Of a stretch of 64,000 bases of DNA, positions 1 to 8,852 are shown one piece after another; the first letter of the stretch is position 1, and every line of letters begins with the position of its first letter. The position numbers and the translations under genes were made by a program. The stretch covers positions 84,570-148,569 of the forward strand of contig NZ_PYGJ01000010.1 of NCBI RefSeq assembly GCF_003014475.1. Reading direction: 5' to 3'. This DNA is from Shimia abyssi. GTDB lineage: Bacteria > Pseudomonadota > Alphaproteobacteria > Rhodobacterales > Rhodobacteraceae. The notes beneath the pieces are model-generated. The model was not told the DNA's origin and did no database searches. It was given only the letters and a program-made list of their open reading frames with translations.

Positions 1-20
1 CACTCCCGCCACCCATCAGA

Positions 21-68
21 CCAGCAAAGCTGGGCTTCTGGCTGTTGGGCCCAGCACGCTCCGCGTGC
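21..68. repeat. two short hairpins downstream of rmuC
   Basis: Two perfect inverted repeats lie just beyond the rmuC stop codon: CCAGC-AAA-GCTGG at 21-33 and GCACGC-TCC-GCGTGC at 54-68. The first resembles the GGCTCAGC-AAA-GCTGAGCC hairpin at 4972-4990, so it may belong to the same family of intergenic palindromes. It could also help end rmuC transcription, although no T-run follows. No gene is seen in bases 1-85. Confidence 0.45.
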
Positions 69-85
69 GCTCCCCGACACTTGCC

Positions 86-1474
86 TCAGTCGTCTTGCAC
101 ATCCAACGAAGATAAAGGGCGCGTATCGGATTCGATCATCGCCGGAGTTTCCAATTCGCTATCTTGTGTCACAACACCCATCGCCTCAAACTTGCGCGCA
201 GATGGCAGCACCCGCCCCTCCATCGAGCCGACCGCTTTGTTATAGCTGCTGACCGAACTGTTCAGCGCGCGACCGACTGCAGACAAATGGCCACCAAAGG
301 TCTTCAACCGATCGTAAAGCTCTTTGGCGGTCCGCTGCACCTCAACGGCATTTTCTGCCATTTTCTCCTGTTGCCAGCCATATGCAATGGCCTTGACCAG
401 CGCCATCAGAGTGGTCGGAGTGGCAATCAAAACTTTGTTTTTGAACGCAAACTCGATCAAACCCGGATCAGCTTCGGCGGCAGCACCGACAAATGTCTCT
501 CCTGGAATGAACATGACCACAAAGTCAGGCGTGGTGGCAATTTCGTCCTGATAAGCCTTGGAAAACAAAACCTTTACGTGCTCACGCACTTGCCGCGCGT
601 GTTGGGCCATTGAAGCCGCCTGCGCCTCGGGTGTTTCGGCCTCGAGCGCGTCAAGATAGGCCTCCAAAGGTGTCTTGGCATCAACCACAATAGATTTACC
701 ACCGGGGATATGCACGATGGCATCCGGACGCATCTTGCCGCGATCTGTCTCCATATGGTGTTCCAGCGTAAAATCGACATTTTCCGCCATGCCCGCCATC
801 TCGAACACCTGCCGCAGCTGCATCTCGCCCCAACGACCACGTGTCTTGGGCGCGCGCAATGCCTGAACTAGCTTACGTGTCTCACTGCCCAAGGCGAGTT
901 GACCTCTTGCCAACACCTGCACCTGTTCGTTGATCGCGCCATAAGCCTCGGTTCGGGACTTCTCGATCTCGGTGATTTTCTTGTCAAAAACGCTTAGCTT
1001 TTCGTCTAGTGGCTTGACCAGATTGGCAATCTCCAGCTTGCGCTTGTCAAGATCATCTGTGGCCGTCTGGTTGTGGGATTTAAACCGTTCGCTGACCAAT
1101 TCCAGAAAACTCTCGGAATTTTTACGCAACACACCCGAGGCGAGCGCATCGAACTTATCCTCAAGCTCTTTTTTCATGCCACGCAACTCTTCGAGCCGCG
1201 CCTCATGTGCTTCGTGCAACACGCGATATTGGGCTTCTGCCTCGATGCGTTTCGCCTGTTCCTGCGTGTGACGTGTGCGCCAGGCTTCGACCTGGGTCGC
1301 CAACTCCTCTGCCTTGGCCGCACGGGTCTGTTCGGCGCTCAACGCTTCAGACAACTTGGCAGCCTCAAGCCGGAGTGCGGAAAGCCGTGATGTGACGCCC
1401 ATCAAGCGCACCAAAAGCGCCAGTGCCACTACGCCTGCCACCACCAATAGCCAAATCCACAAATCGCCAGTCAT
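86..1474 (-). CDS. rmuC: DNA recombination protein RmuC
   Basis: RmuC-family protein of 462 residues; the family is implicated in limiting inverted-repeat recombination and in DNA repair, and is thought to be a membrane-anchored nuclease-like factor. An N-terminal hydrophobic helix (WIWLLVVAGVVALALLV) is followed by a long charged region rich in Glu, Ala and Lys (about residues 30-180), expected to be coiled coil, then the conserved core with motifs such as GRWGEMQL and DAIVHIPGG and IVVDAKTPLEAY. The ATG at 1474 is preferred because GAGG lies eight bases upstream; a GTG at 1486 is the longer option. Next upstream gene is mutL on the same strand, 68 bases away, so they may be cotranscribed. 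Confidence 0.93.
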   Translation of the reverse strand: MTGDLWIWLLVVAGVVALALLVRLMGVTSRLSALRLEAAKLSEALSAEQTRAAKAEELATQVEAWRTRHTQEQAKRIEAEAQYRVLHEAHEARLEELRGMKKELEDKFDALASGVLRKNSESFLELVSERFKSHNQTATDDLDKRKLEIANLVKPLDEKLSVFDKKITEIEKSRTEAYGAINEQVQVLARGQLALGSETRKLVQALRAPKTRGRWGEMQLRQVFEMAGMAENVDFTLEHHMETDRGKMRPDAIVHIPGGKSIVVDAKTPLEAYLDALEAETPEAQAASMAQHARQVREHVKVLFSKAYQDEIATTPDFVVMFIPGETFVGAAAEADPGLIEFAFKNKVLIATPTTLMALVKAIAYGWQQEKMAENAVEVQRTAKELYDRLKTFGGHLSAVGRALNSSVSSYNKAVGSMEGRVLPSARKFEAMGVVTQDSELETPAMIESDTRPLSSLDVQDD

Positions 1475-1542
1475 TATCAACCTCACGGAATTTCCCGCTT
1501 AAGTAGAAACCCGATCGCCATCAGGTACAAGCCGAAAGCGGT

Positions 1543-3450
1543 TCAGCTGCGCCCGAAAAGACGTTCAATATCGCTGAGCTTCAGCTCGACATATGTAGGC
1601 CGCCCATGGTTGCACTGCCCCGAATGCGGGGTCGCCTCCATCTCGCGCAGCAGCGCATTCATTTCGTCGGCCCGCATTCGGCGCCCGGACCGAACCGAGC
1701 CATGACAGGCCACCCGACTGAGAATCGCCTCGATCCGCGCCTGCACCAACAGGCTCTCGCCCTGATCATCCAGCTCGTCCAGAATATCCAGTACCATGGC
1801 CCGTGCATTGACCTCGCCCAGAATTGCGGGCGTTTCGCGCACGGCCACAGCGCCACCACCAAAGGGCTCCAGCGTAAGACCAAGCCGCGACAGATCGTCA
1901 GCAACCGCAAGAAGGCGCGCGCAATCGCCCTCGCTCAACTCGACAATCTCGGGAATCAACAACGCCTGCGCTGCAACGCCGTTTTCAGACATCTGCGCCT
2001 TGAGCCTTTCGTATACCAGCCGTTCATGGGCGGCGTGTTGATCGACAATGACCATGCCCGTTTGTGTTTGCGCCACAATGTAATTCTCGTGAACCTGTGC
2101 GCGGGCGGCCCCAAGCGGGAGGTGTTCGACCGGTTCTGCGGGCATCTCCTCGGACCCTTGCGGGGCCTCCTCGATTATGGGTTCTACACGCGCGCTGTAG
2201 TCCTGGGAAAACTCAGCAAATCCGGGCTCAGACGTGGGCTGATACCCGGGGGCCTGATAAGCTGGAGCCTGCGCCGCGTAAGATGCTTGCCGCGCGCCGA
2301 GCGACGGGCGATCCATCTGATAGACGCGCGCCGGGCCATTCCCAGTCGGCTCTGGCCGCATCGCGCCAAGGGTTGCACCAGCCACTGTGGTCGAGGCGCG
2401 ATGCCCCGCCTCTGCCAAAGCATGGCGCAGGGCGCTGACAATCAAGCCGCGCGCAAGGCCCGGATCGCGAAAACGTACTTCGGACTTTGCCGGGTGCACG
2501 TTGACGTCCACCAGATGCGGATCGCAATCAATGAACAACGCTACCGCCGGGTGCCGGTCGCGGCTCAGGAAATCGAAATAGGCCCCACGCAACGCGCCAA
2601 TCAACAGCTTGTCTTTGACAGGGCGACCATTCACGAACAGGTATTGCGCCACAGACGACCCGCGCGAGTATGTCGGCAACGCCGCATATCCCAAAAGGCG
2701 TAACCCGTCGCGCGAAGCATCAATCCGCAGCGCATTCTCGGCAAACTCGGTGCCAATTATGCGGGCCAAGCGCCCATGCAGCGCATCAAACAAATCGCCA
2801 TTCTCGGCTTCGACCCGAAATGAAACACGCCCCTCGCCACCTCCGGTCACGTCGCGCAATGTGAACGCAACAAAGGGCTCGGCCATGGCAAGACGCTTGA
2901 CCACATCCGTGATCGCCTGAGCCTCGGCCCGGTCGGTGCGCATGAATTTCAGCCGCGCAGGAGTGGCGTAAAACAGATCACGCAATTCCACGATCGTACC
3001 CGCTGACAAAGCCGCCGGCTTGACCGGCTTCATGCTGCCACCTTCGACCGAAATAGACGCCCCATCCTCGCGCCCAACACGCGACGTGATCGTCAATCGC
3101 CCCACAGCACCCAGCGACGGCAACGCCTCTCCGCGAAATCCAAAGGTGTGGATATCAAGCAGATCGCTATCATCAATTTTTGAGGTCGCATGACGCGACA
3201 GTGCCAGAGGCAATGCTTCGGCCTCAATGCCGCAGCCATCATCCGTCACGCGGATCAGAGTCTTGCCCCCGTCGGCATAGGCAATCTCAATCCGCCGCGC
3301 GCCTGCGTCGACGGCGTTTTCCACCAGCTCCTTCACGGCGGAGGCTGGGCGTTCCACAACTTCGCCAGCTGCAATACGGTTAATCGCACCATCATCTAAC
3401 TGACGGATAACGGGTCGGTTTTCGCTTATCTTGGGGTCACTCAGAGGCAT
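1543..3450 (-). CDS. mutL: DNA mismatch repair protein MutL
   Basis: MutL, 635 residues, the ATPase that couples mismatch recognition by MutS to strand incision. The GHKL ATPase motifs are visible: ENAVDAG (44-50), DDGCGIE (70-76) and GFRGEAL (104-110). The C-terminal half carries the metal-binding endonuclease signature [12 protein letters not shown] (from 470), plus ACHGSVRSG (about 581) and GQCNHGRP (about 611), so this is the nicking type of MutL, as expected where MutH is absent. The region between about 340 and 440 is a low-complexity Ala/Pro/Gln/Tyr linker. Start at 3450 is chosen because the family homology begins right after it; the open frame extends 30 codons further without conservation. 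Confidence 0.97.
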   Translation of the reverse strand: MPLSDPKISENRPVIRQLDDGAINRIAAGEVVERPASAVKELVENAVDAGARRIEIAYADGGKTLIRVTDDGCGIEAEALPLALSRHATSKIDDSDLLDIHTFGFRGEALPSLGAVGRLTITSRVGREDGASISVEGGSMKPVKPAALSAGTIVELRDLFYATPARLKFMRTDRAEAQAITDVVKRLAMAEPFVAFTLRDVTGGGEGRVSFRVEAENGDLFDALHGRLARIIGTEFAENALRIDASRDGLRLLGYAALPTYSRGSSVAQYLFVNGRPVKDKLLIGALRGAYFDFLSRDRHPAVALFIDCDPHLVDVNVHPAKSEVRFRDPGLARGLIVSALRHALAEAGHRASTTVAGATLGAMRPEPTGNGPARVYQMDRPSLGARQASYAAQAPAYQAPGYQPTSEPGFAEFSQDYSARVEPIIEEAPQGSEEMPAEPVEHLPLGAARAQVHENYIVAQTQTGMVIVDQHAAHERLVYERLKAQMSENGVAAQALLIPEIVELSEGDCARLLAVADDLSRLGLTLEPFGGGAVAVRETPAILGEVNARAMVLDILDELDDQGESLLVQARIEAILSRVACHGSVRSGRRMRADEMNALLREMEATPHSGQCNHGRPTYVELKLSDIERLFGRS

Positions 3451-3608
3451 ACCGCAAAACCTAGCACGTTCTGGTTTGATTCTGCCACCGGCTTCAGGCC
3501 GCAATTCTTTGCCTCGTCGCGAACAGGCTGGACAGCGCATATCGCACCGCCATTATGTGTTCAAACCCCATTTCCCACAACAAAGCCAGCGCGATTCGGA
3601 GGCCCTCG

Positions 3609-4958
3609 ATGAAAGACGACAACTTCCTCAAGGAAAACAACGCCCGTCACCTTTGGCACCCGATGGGCGCGCCTGGCGACACGCAGGAAAACGCCCCGAC
3701 GATCATCAAAAGCGCGGCTGGAGCAACCATCACTGACCTTGACGAACGTACCGTTATTGATGCGGTGGGTGGGCTTTGGTGCGTGAACCTAGGCTATTCA
3801 AATGACGTCATAAAAGACGCTATCGCCAAGCAACTTTATGACCTGCCTTACTATTCCGCCTTTGCCGGAACATCGAATCCGATGGCGATTGAGGCGTCGT
3901 ATGCGGTGCGCGAATTTTTCGCCGAAGACGGCATGGCGCGGGTGTTTTTCACCTCGGGCGGGTCGGACAGTGTGGAAACCGCCTTGCGTCTGTCGCGCCA
4001 ATACCATCGGTTACGGGGCGAACCGACCCGAACCAAGTTCATGTCACTGAAAAAAGGCTACCACGGCACGCATTTTGGCGGCGCCTCTGTAAACGGCAAC
4101 AACCGGTTCAGGATCAATTATGAACCGCTGATGCCGGGATGTTTTCACCTGCCCAGCCCTTACCCCTATCGCAACCCGTTCAACGAAACTAATCCAGCCT
4201 ATCTGGCCCAGAATGTCGCTGCGGCGTTCGAGGACGAGATCGCCTTTCAGGGTGCAAACACCATCGCTGCGTTCATTATGGAACCTATTCAAGGCGCAGG
4301 CGGCGTTATCGTGCCTGACGCATCCTTTATGACGCTCATGCGCGAGATTTGTGATCGGCACGGTATATTGATGATTTCGGACGAAGTGATTACCGGGTTT
4401 GGACGCACCGGCGATTGGTCCGGCGCGCGCCATTGGGGGGTAAAACCCGACATCATGACAACGGCGAAAGGGATCACGTCAGGCTATTTCCCTGTTGGTG
4501 CTGCTCTGTTCAGCGACAAGGTGGCAGAGGTATTTGAAAAGGGCGGTCCGGACGCCGCAATTTTCCATGGCTACACCTATTCCGCACATCCCGTTGGCGC
4601 CGCAGCCGTGGTTGCGACCTTGTCAGAAACGCTGCGGTTGGACACTAAGACCAACGCTGGCCTTCGCGGAACACAGCTTTACGAAGGGGTTTGCGCGTTG
4701 GCAGAGAAACACGACATCATTGGCGATGTGCGAGGCGGGCATGGCTTGATGACCGGGATCGAACTTGTCACGGATCGCGCCAACAAGACGCCCATGGATG
4801 CGGGCAGCATGCAACGCGTGCACGCAGCGACCTATGAGGCGGGCACTATGGTGCGCATCGGTGGTAATAACATCCTGATGTCTCCGCCGCTGACAATTTC
4901 GGCGGCTGAGGTCGATCAGATTATCGCGGCACTTGATGTTGGTTTCAGCGCGGTTTGA
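3609..4958 (+). CDS. class III PLP-dependent aminotransferase (omega-aminotransferase type)
   Basis: Class III aminotransferase of 449 residues. The cofactor Lys is K287 in the TTAKGITSG motif and the pyridine-N-binding Asp is D258 in SDEVITGFGRTG. The N-terminal stretch with HLWHPMGAP and GLWCVNLGYS resembles the omega-amino acid:pyruvate aminotransferases common in roseobacters, which act on amines, beta-alanine, taurine or putrescine; the substrate cannot be read from the sequence. The ATG at 3609 has a good GGAGG about seven bases upstream, so the longer frame from 3555 is unlikely. It is divergent from mutL and convergent with the 5-oxoprolinase gene; no operon partner. Confidence 0.9.
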   Translation: MKDDNFLKENNARHLWHPMGAPGDTQENAPTIIKSAAGATITDLDERTVIDAVGGLWCVNLGYSNDVIKDAIAKQLYDLPYYSAFAGTSNPMAIEASYAVREFFAEDGMARVFFTSGGSDSVETALRLSRQYHRLRGEPTRTKFMSLKKGYHGTHFGGASVNGNNRFRINYEPLMPGCFHLPSPYPYRNPFNETNPAYLAQNVAAAFEDEIAFQGANTIAAFIMEPIQGAGGVIVPDASFMTLMREICDRHGILMISDEVITGFGRTGDWSGARHWGVKPDIMTTAKGITSGYFPVGAALFSDKVAEVFEKGGPDAAIFHGYTYSAHPVGAAAVVATLSETLRLDTKTNAGLRGTQLYEGVCALAEKHDIIGDVRGGHGLMTGIELVTDRANKTPMDAGSMQRVHAATYEAGTMVRIGGNNILMSPPLTISAAEVDQIIAALDVGFSAV

Positions 4959-4971
4959 GGGGGCGTTCGGT

Positions 4972-5029
4972 GGCTCAGCAAAGCTGAGCCTGAAGGGGCG
5001 CTGCCCCTTGTCACAGCAAAAGCTGTGAC
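4972..5029. repeat. array of three tandem perfect hairpins
   Basis: Between two convergent genes stand three perfect inverted repeats in a row: GGCTCAGC-AAA-GCTGAGCC (4972-4990), AAGGGGC-GCT-GCCCCTT (4993-5009) and GTCACAGC-AAAA-GCTGTGAC (5010-5029). There is no clear T-run. The third unit recurs at 18157-18174. They may act as a bidirectional terminator or belong to a family of dispersed palindromic units. Confidence 0.75.
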
Positions 5030-5098
5030 CACCCCGGTATGTTTATTGGCGAAAGGAAAGGGGCGAGGAAAGCCCGCAAGGGCTTGATGAGCTACTCC

Positions 5099-8000
5099 CT
5101 AGCCTTGCCCCCAGCCTCCGCCCCCCGGGGTACCCATGCCAAACACCGCGCCCGCGGGCAGGTCAATCTCGTCAAACCCTTTCAGATCAACCCGCGTACC
5201 ATCTGGCATTTCAGCCCAATTCACGCCCACAGCCCCAGGCGCACCGCCGGCAACACCAAATGGTGCTACTTCGCGATGCGAGCAAAGTGTTGTCACCGTG
5301 ACCGGTTTCAGAAACCGCATACTGCGCCACGCACCATTTCCACCTGACCATTTGCCAACGCCACCAGAGCCATCCCGGACCGAGAAAGCCTCAAGCCGTA
5401 CTGGAAACCGTTTCTCAAGAATTTCAGGATCGGTCATGCGCGTGTTGGTCATGTGGCTTTGCACCGCATCGCACCCATTGAACCCCGGCCCCGCACCGGT
5501 GCCCCCAGCAATAGTTTCGTAATTCTGGAAATCGTCATTGCCCCAGATAAAGTTATTCATCGTCGCCTGCGAACTGGCCATAACCCCCAATGCACCATAG
5601 AGTGCATTGCAAGTGGCCTGAGATACCTCGGTATTCCCCGCAATCACCGCCGCCGGATAGACCGGGTTCAGCATTGAACCATCCGGCACAACGATCCTGA
5701 GCGGTTTCAGACAGCCTTCATTGAGCGGAATTTCCGCCCCAACCATGGTTCGAAAGACGTAGAGCACCACAGCTCGGCAAACGGCCAACGGCGCGTTGTA
5801 GTTGCCGGGATGCTGTGGACTGGTGCCTGAGAAATCGATTACGGCCTCGCGCGCTTTATGGTCGACACTCACATGCACGTCGATCTTGGCACCATGATCC
5901 ATCGGATAGCTGAACTGGCCATCCTTGAGCCGGTCAATCACGCGGCGAACGCTTTCCTCGGCATTGTCCTGAACGTGGCCCATATAGGCCATCACCACGT
6001 CCAATCCATACTGTCCGACAACTTTCAGCAACTCACGCCGCCCGGTCTCGTTTGCGGCGACCTGCGCCTTGAGGTCTGCCATATTCTGATCCGGGTTACG
6101 CGCCGGATACATGCCGCTTGCCAGCACGTCGCGGGCGGTTGCATCCTGTAAAACGCCCCCTTTGACCAGCCGGACATTGTCGATCAGAACACCCTCGTGG
6201 TCGATATGGGTGCTATCGGGCGGTCCGGATCCGGGTGTCCGCCCGCCGATATCTGCATGATGCCCGCGAGAGCCCAGCCAGAATACCACTTTGCCGTCAT
6301 GGAACACAGGCGTCACAACCGTCACATCCGGCAAGTGTGTGCCGCCATTGTATGGCGAGTTCAGCATAAATGCGTCGCCGTCGTGAATGTCTCCGTCATT
6401 CTCGCGCATCACCGTGCGAATACTCTCCGCCATTGACCCCAGATGTACTGGCACATGCGGTGCATTGGCGACCAGATCACCCGCCGTATCAAAGATCGCG
6501 CATGAAAAATCGAGCCGTTCCTTGATGTTCACAGACCAGCTCGTATTGGCCAGCGTCGCGCCCATCTGGTCCGCGACACTCATGAACAGGTTATTGAACA
6601 CTTCCAACAACACTGGGTCCACGTTAGTGCCCGCTGCCACTTCGCGCGCTTTTTCTTCGTGCCGTTCCAGAACAAGGTTGCCCAACCGGTCAACCCGCGC
6701 CGACCAACCCGGTTCAACCACGTTCGTGCCAGTCTTTTCCTTTATGACAGCAGGCCCCTTGACCACCGAGTCGTGGTTTAACAGGTCCCGATCATAAATC
6801 GGCACCTCTCCCCACACGCCTCCGGTATACATATCGATCTGCCCGACCGGAACGCCGTTGCCTTTAGGCATGTCGCCCGAAACCGCACCGGTGCCACCGC
6901 CCGTGGCTTCGACACTCACCATGTCGATAAGGATCGTGCGATCCGGCGAGATAAAGCCGTAACGTTCTTTGTGCCGTGCCTCAAAATCTGCCCGAGCACG
7001 CGCTGCATCACCAAAAACCACCGGAATCGCCTCGTGCGAGCCCTCATAACGCAGATGCGCGCGATGCTGGCATTGCACATCTTCGCCGCCTTGCTCTGCC
7101 ACCTCGGCCAACGCGGCATCGGCCAATGCATCTGATACGTCCCGCGCCACCGTTACATCACTCAGGGGCACATCCACCTGCGCCTCCTTCATCGAAGAAA
7201 TTTGTGCCAAGCCCATGCCATAAGCCGACAAAACACCTGCATATGGATGCACAAAAACCCGTGTCATGCCCAGCGCATCGGCCACGAGGCACGCGTGCTG
7301 CCCGCCCGCGCCGCCAAAACACTGTAAGGTGTATTGCGTCACATCATGGCCGCGCTGAACGCTGATCTTTTTGATCGCGTTGGCCATGTTGTCCACCGCA
7401 ATACGCAGAAAACCTTCGGCCATCTCTTCAGGGCTGCGCGCTGCCTCACCTGTTTCTGCCGCGACGTCGCTGGCCATTTTTGCAAAACGCTGACGCACCA
7501 CCTCAACATCCAAGGGCTCGTTGCCCTCGGGACCAAACACATGTGGGAAATGGTCGGGGTTCAGTTTACCCAGCATCACGTTGCAATCCGTCACGGCCAA
7601 TGGCCCACCACGCCGATAACAGGCCGGGCCGGGATCCGCACCGGCGCTTTCCGGTCCTACCTGAAATCGCCCATCACGGAAGGTACAGATCGACCCGCCC
7701 CCTGCAGCCACAGTATGAATATCCATCATCGGAGCGCGCATGCGCACACCCGCCACTTCGGTCTCAAACGAGCGTTCGTAGTCACCTGCGTAATGGCTCA
7801 CATCGGTGGACGTTCCCCCCATATCGAACCCGATCAGGTGATCAAAGTCTGCGGCTTCGCCGGTCTCGACCATGCCGACAATCCCGCCAGCGGGTCCGGA
7901 CAGGATCGCATCGCGCCCCTGAAACCGGTGCGCCTCGGTCAAGCCGCCATTGGATTGCATGAACAAGAGCCGCTCACATGCTGTACCCAGATCAAGCGCC

Positions 8001-8677
8001 CCAGCAACCTGATCGACATAACGTCGCAGAATTGGAGACAGGTACGCATCGACAACCGTCGTATCGCCGCGCCCAACCAACTTGGCCAATTGGCTAACCT
8101 CGTGGCTGGCGCTGACTTGCATAAACCCGATCTCGCGCGCCATTTCAGCGGCCCGCGCCTCATGGACAGGGTTCAAATAGGCGTGCAAACCCGCAATCGC
8201 GATGGCGCGAATACCGCGGTCGAAACCCGACTGCATCGCCTTGGACAATGCATCCTCATCCAGACAGCGAACAACACCGCCCTCGGCATCCAGCCGTTCG
8301 TCCATTTCGACCACGTCTTCATACAGCAAATCAGGCCGCTTGATCTCAAGATCAAACAGGCGCGGGCGTGACTGATAACCGATTTGCAACAGATCGCGGA
8401 ACCCCTTGGTGATCACCAGCAACACACGTTCGCCCTTGCGCTCCAACAGCGCGTTTGTCGCCACAGTGGTACCCATCTTGACCGCACTGATGCTGTTGGA
8501 AGCAAAATTTCCAGTCACACCCATCACGTCGCGAATGCCCTGAACGGCGGCGTCCTTGTAGCGCTCGGGGTTCTCAGACAACAGTTTGTGCGTGACAATT
8601 CCGCCATCCGGCTGGCGCGCGACAATATCCGTAAACGTGCCACCCCGATCGATCCAGAATTCCCAACGCCCGCTCAT
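5099..8677 (-). CDS. hydantoinase A/B fusion, 5-oxoprolinase type
   Basis: A 1192-residue fusion of hydantoinase/oxoprolinase A and B domains, the arrangement of ATP-dependent 5-oxoprolinase, which opens 5-oxoproline (pyroglutamate) to glutamate. The A half starts with the ATPase-like motif DRGGTFTDIV and has a second phosphate-binding motif GFDMGGTSTDVS near residue 290; the B half begins around residue 690 (LLEVFNNLFMSVADQMG) and contains NSPYNGGTHLPDVT and GSRGHHADIGG, typical metal-site motifs. The C-terminus is glycine rich (GTPGGGGWG). ATG 8677 is chosen because GGAGG precedes it and the family N-terminus starts there. N-methylhydantoinase or acetophenone carboxylase activity cannot be excluded. 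It stands alone, divergent from the SulP gene. Confidence 0.88.
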   Translation of the reverse strand: MSGRWEFWIDRGGTFTDIVARQPDGGIVTHKLLSENPERYKDAAVQGIRDVMGVTGNFASNSISAVKMGTTVATNALLERKGERVLLVITKGFRDLLQIGYQSRPRLFDLEIKRPDLLYEDVVEMDERLDAEGGVVRCLDEDALSKAMQSGFDRGIRAIAIAGLHAYLNPVHEARAAEMAREIGFMQVSASHEVSQLAKLVGRGDTTVVDAYLSPILRRYVDQVAGALDLGTACERLLFMQSNGGLTEAHRFQGRDAILSGPAGGIVGMVETGEAADFDHLIGFDMGGTSTDVSHYAGDYERSFETEVAGVRMRAPMMDIHTVAAGGGSICTFRDGRFQVGPESAGADPGPACYRRGGPLAVTDCNVMLGKLNPDHFPHVFGPEGNEPLDVEVVRQRFAKMASDVAAETGEAARSPEEMAEGFLRIAVDNMANAIKKISVQRGHDVTQYTLQCFGGAGGQHACLVADALGMTRVFVHPYAGVLSAYGMGLAQISSMKEAQVDVPLSDVTVARDVSDALADAALAEVAEQGGEDVQCQHRAHLRYEGSHEAIPVVFGDAARARADFEARHKERYGFISPDRTILIDMVSVEATGGGTGAVSGDMPKGNGVPVGQIDMYTGGVWGEVPIYDRDLLNHDSVVKGPAVIKEKTGTNVVEPGWSARVDRLGNLVLERHEEKAREVAAGTNVDPVLLEVFNNLFMSVADQMGATLANTSWSVNIKERLDFSCAIFDTAGDLVANAPHVPVHLGSMAESIRTVMRENDGDIHDGDAFMLNSPYNGGTHLPDVTVVTPVFHDGKVVFWLGSRGHHADIGGRTPGSGPPDSTHIDHEGVLIDNVRLVKGGVLQDATARDVLASGMYPARNPDQNMADLKAQVAANETGRRELLKVVGQYGLDVVMAYMGHVQDNAEESVRRVIDRLKDGQFSYPMDHGAKIDVHVSVDHKAREAVIDFSGTSPQHPGNYNAPLAVCRAVVLYVFRTMVGAEIPLNEGCLKPLRIVVPDGSMLNPVYPAAVIAGNTEVSQATCNALYGALGVMASSQATMNNFIWGNDDFQNYETIAGGTGAGPGFNGCDAVQSHMTNTRMTDPEILEKRFPVRLEAFSVRDGSGGVGKWSGGNGAWRSMRFLKPVTVTTLCSHREVAPFGVAGGAPGAVGVNWAEMPDGTRVDLKGFDEIDLPAGAVFGMGTPGGGGWGQG

Positions 8678-8810
8678 CGCTGCCTCCGCAATTTTTCTGC
8701 ACGAGACAGGCTTCTCCTTCCCGTCGACCAATGTCAACGCCCCAACGCAAGAAGCGCCCGCTAGGGCGCGCGGAGCTGTCGCACCTCAAAATCTTTACAA
8801 ATTCCATTTT

Positions 8811-8852
8811 CCGAATATGAAGGGAGCTCCCGTATTCGGAGACCCACCATAA
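8811..8852 (+). promoter_or_regulatory. hairpin overlapping the sulP ribosome binding site
   Basis: A nested dyad spans 8811-8839: outer arms CCGAATA (8811-8817) and TATTCGG (8833-8839), inner palindrome GGGAGCTCCC (8822-8831). The right arm covers the first two bases of the Shine-Dalgarno GGAG at 8838-8841, 11 bases before the ATG at 8853. It could be a protein operator or an RNA hairpin that limits translation. Confidence 0.6.

Noticed and set aside
1606..2703. Rightward open frame of 365 codons inside mutL
   Set aside because: It is fully antisense to mutL, has no family features and no ribosome binding site.
7334..8371. Rightward open frame of 345 codons inside the 5-oxoprolinase gene
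   Set aside because: Antisense to a conserved gene and without motifs.
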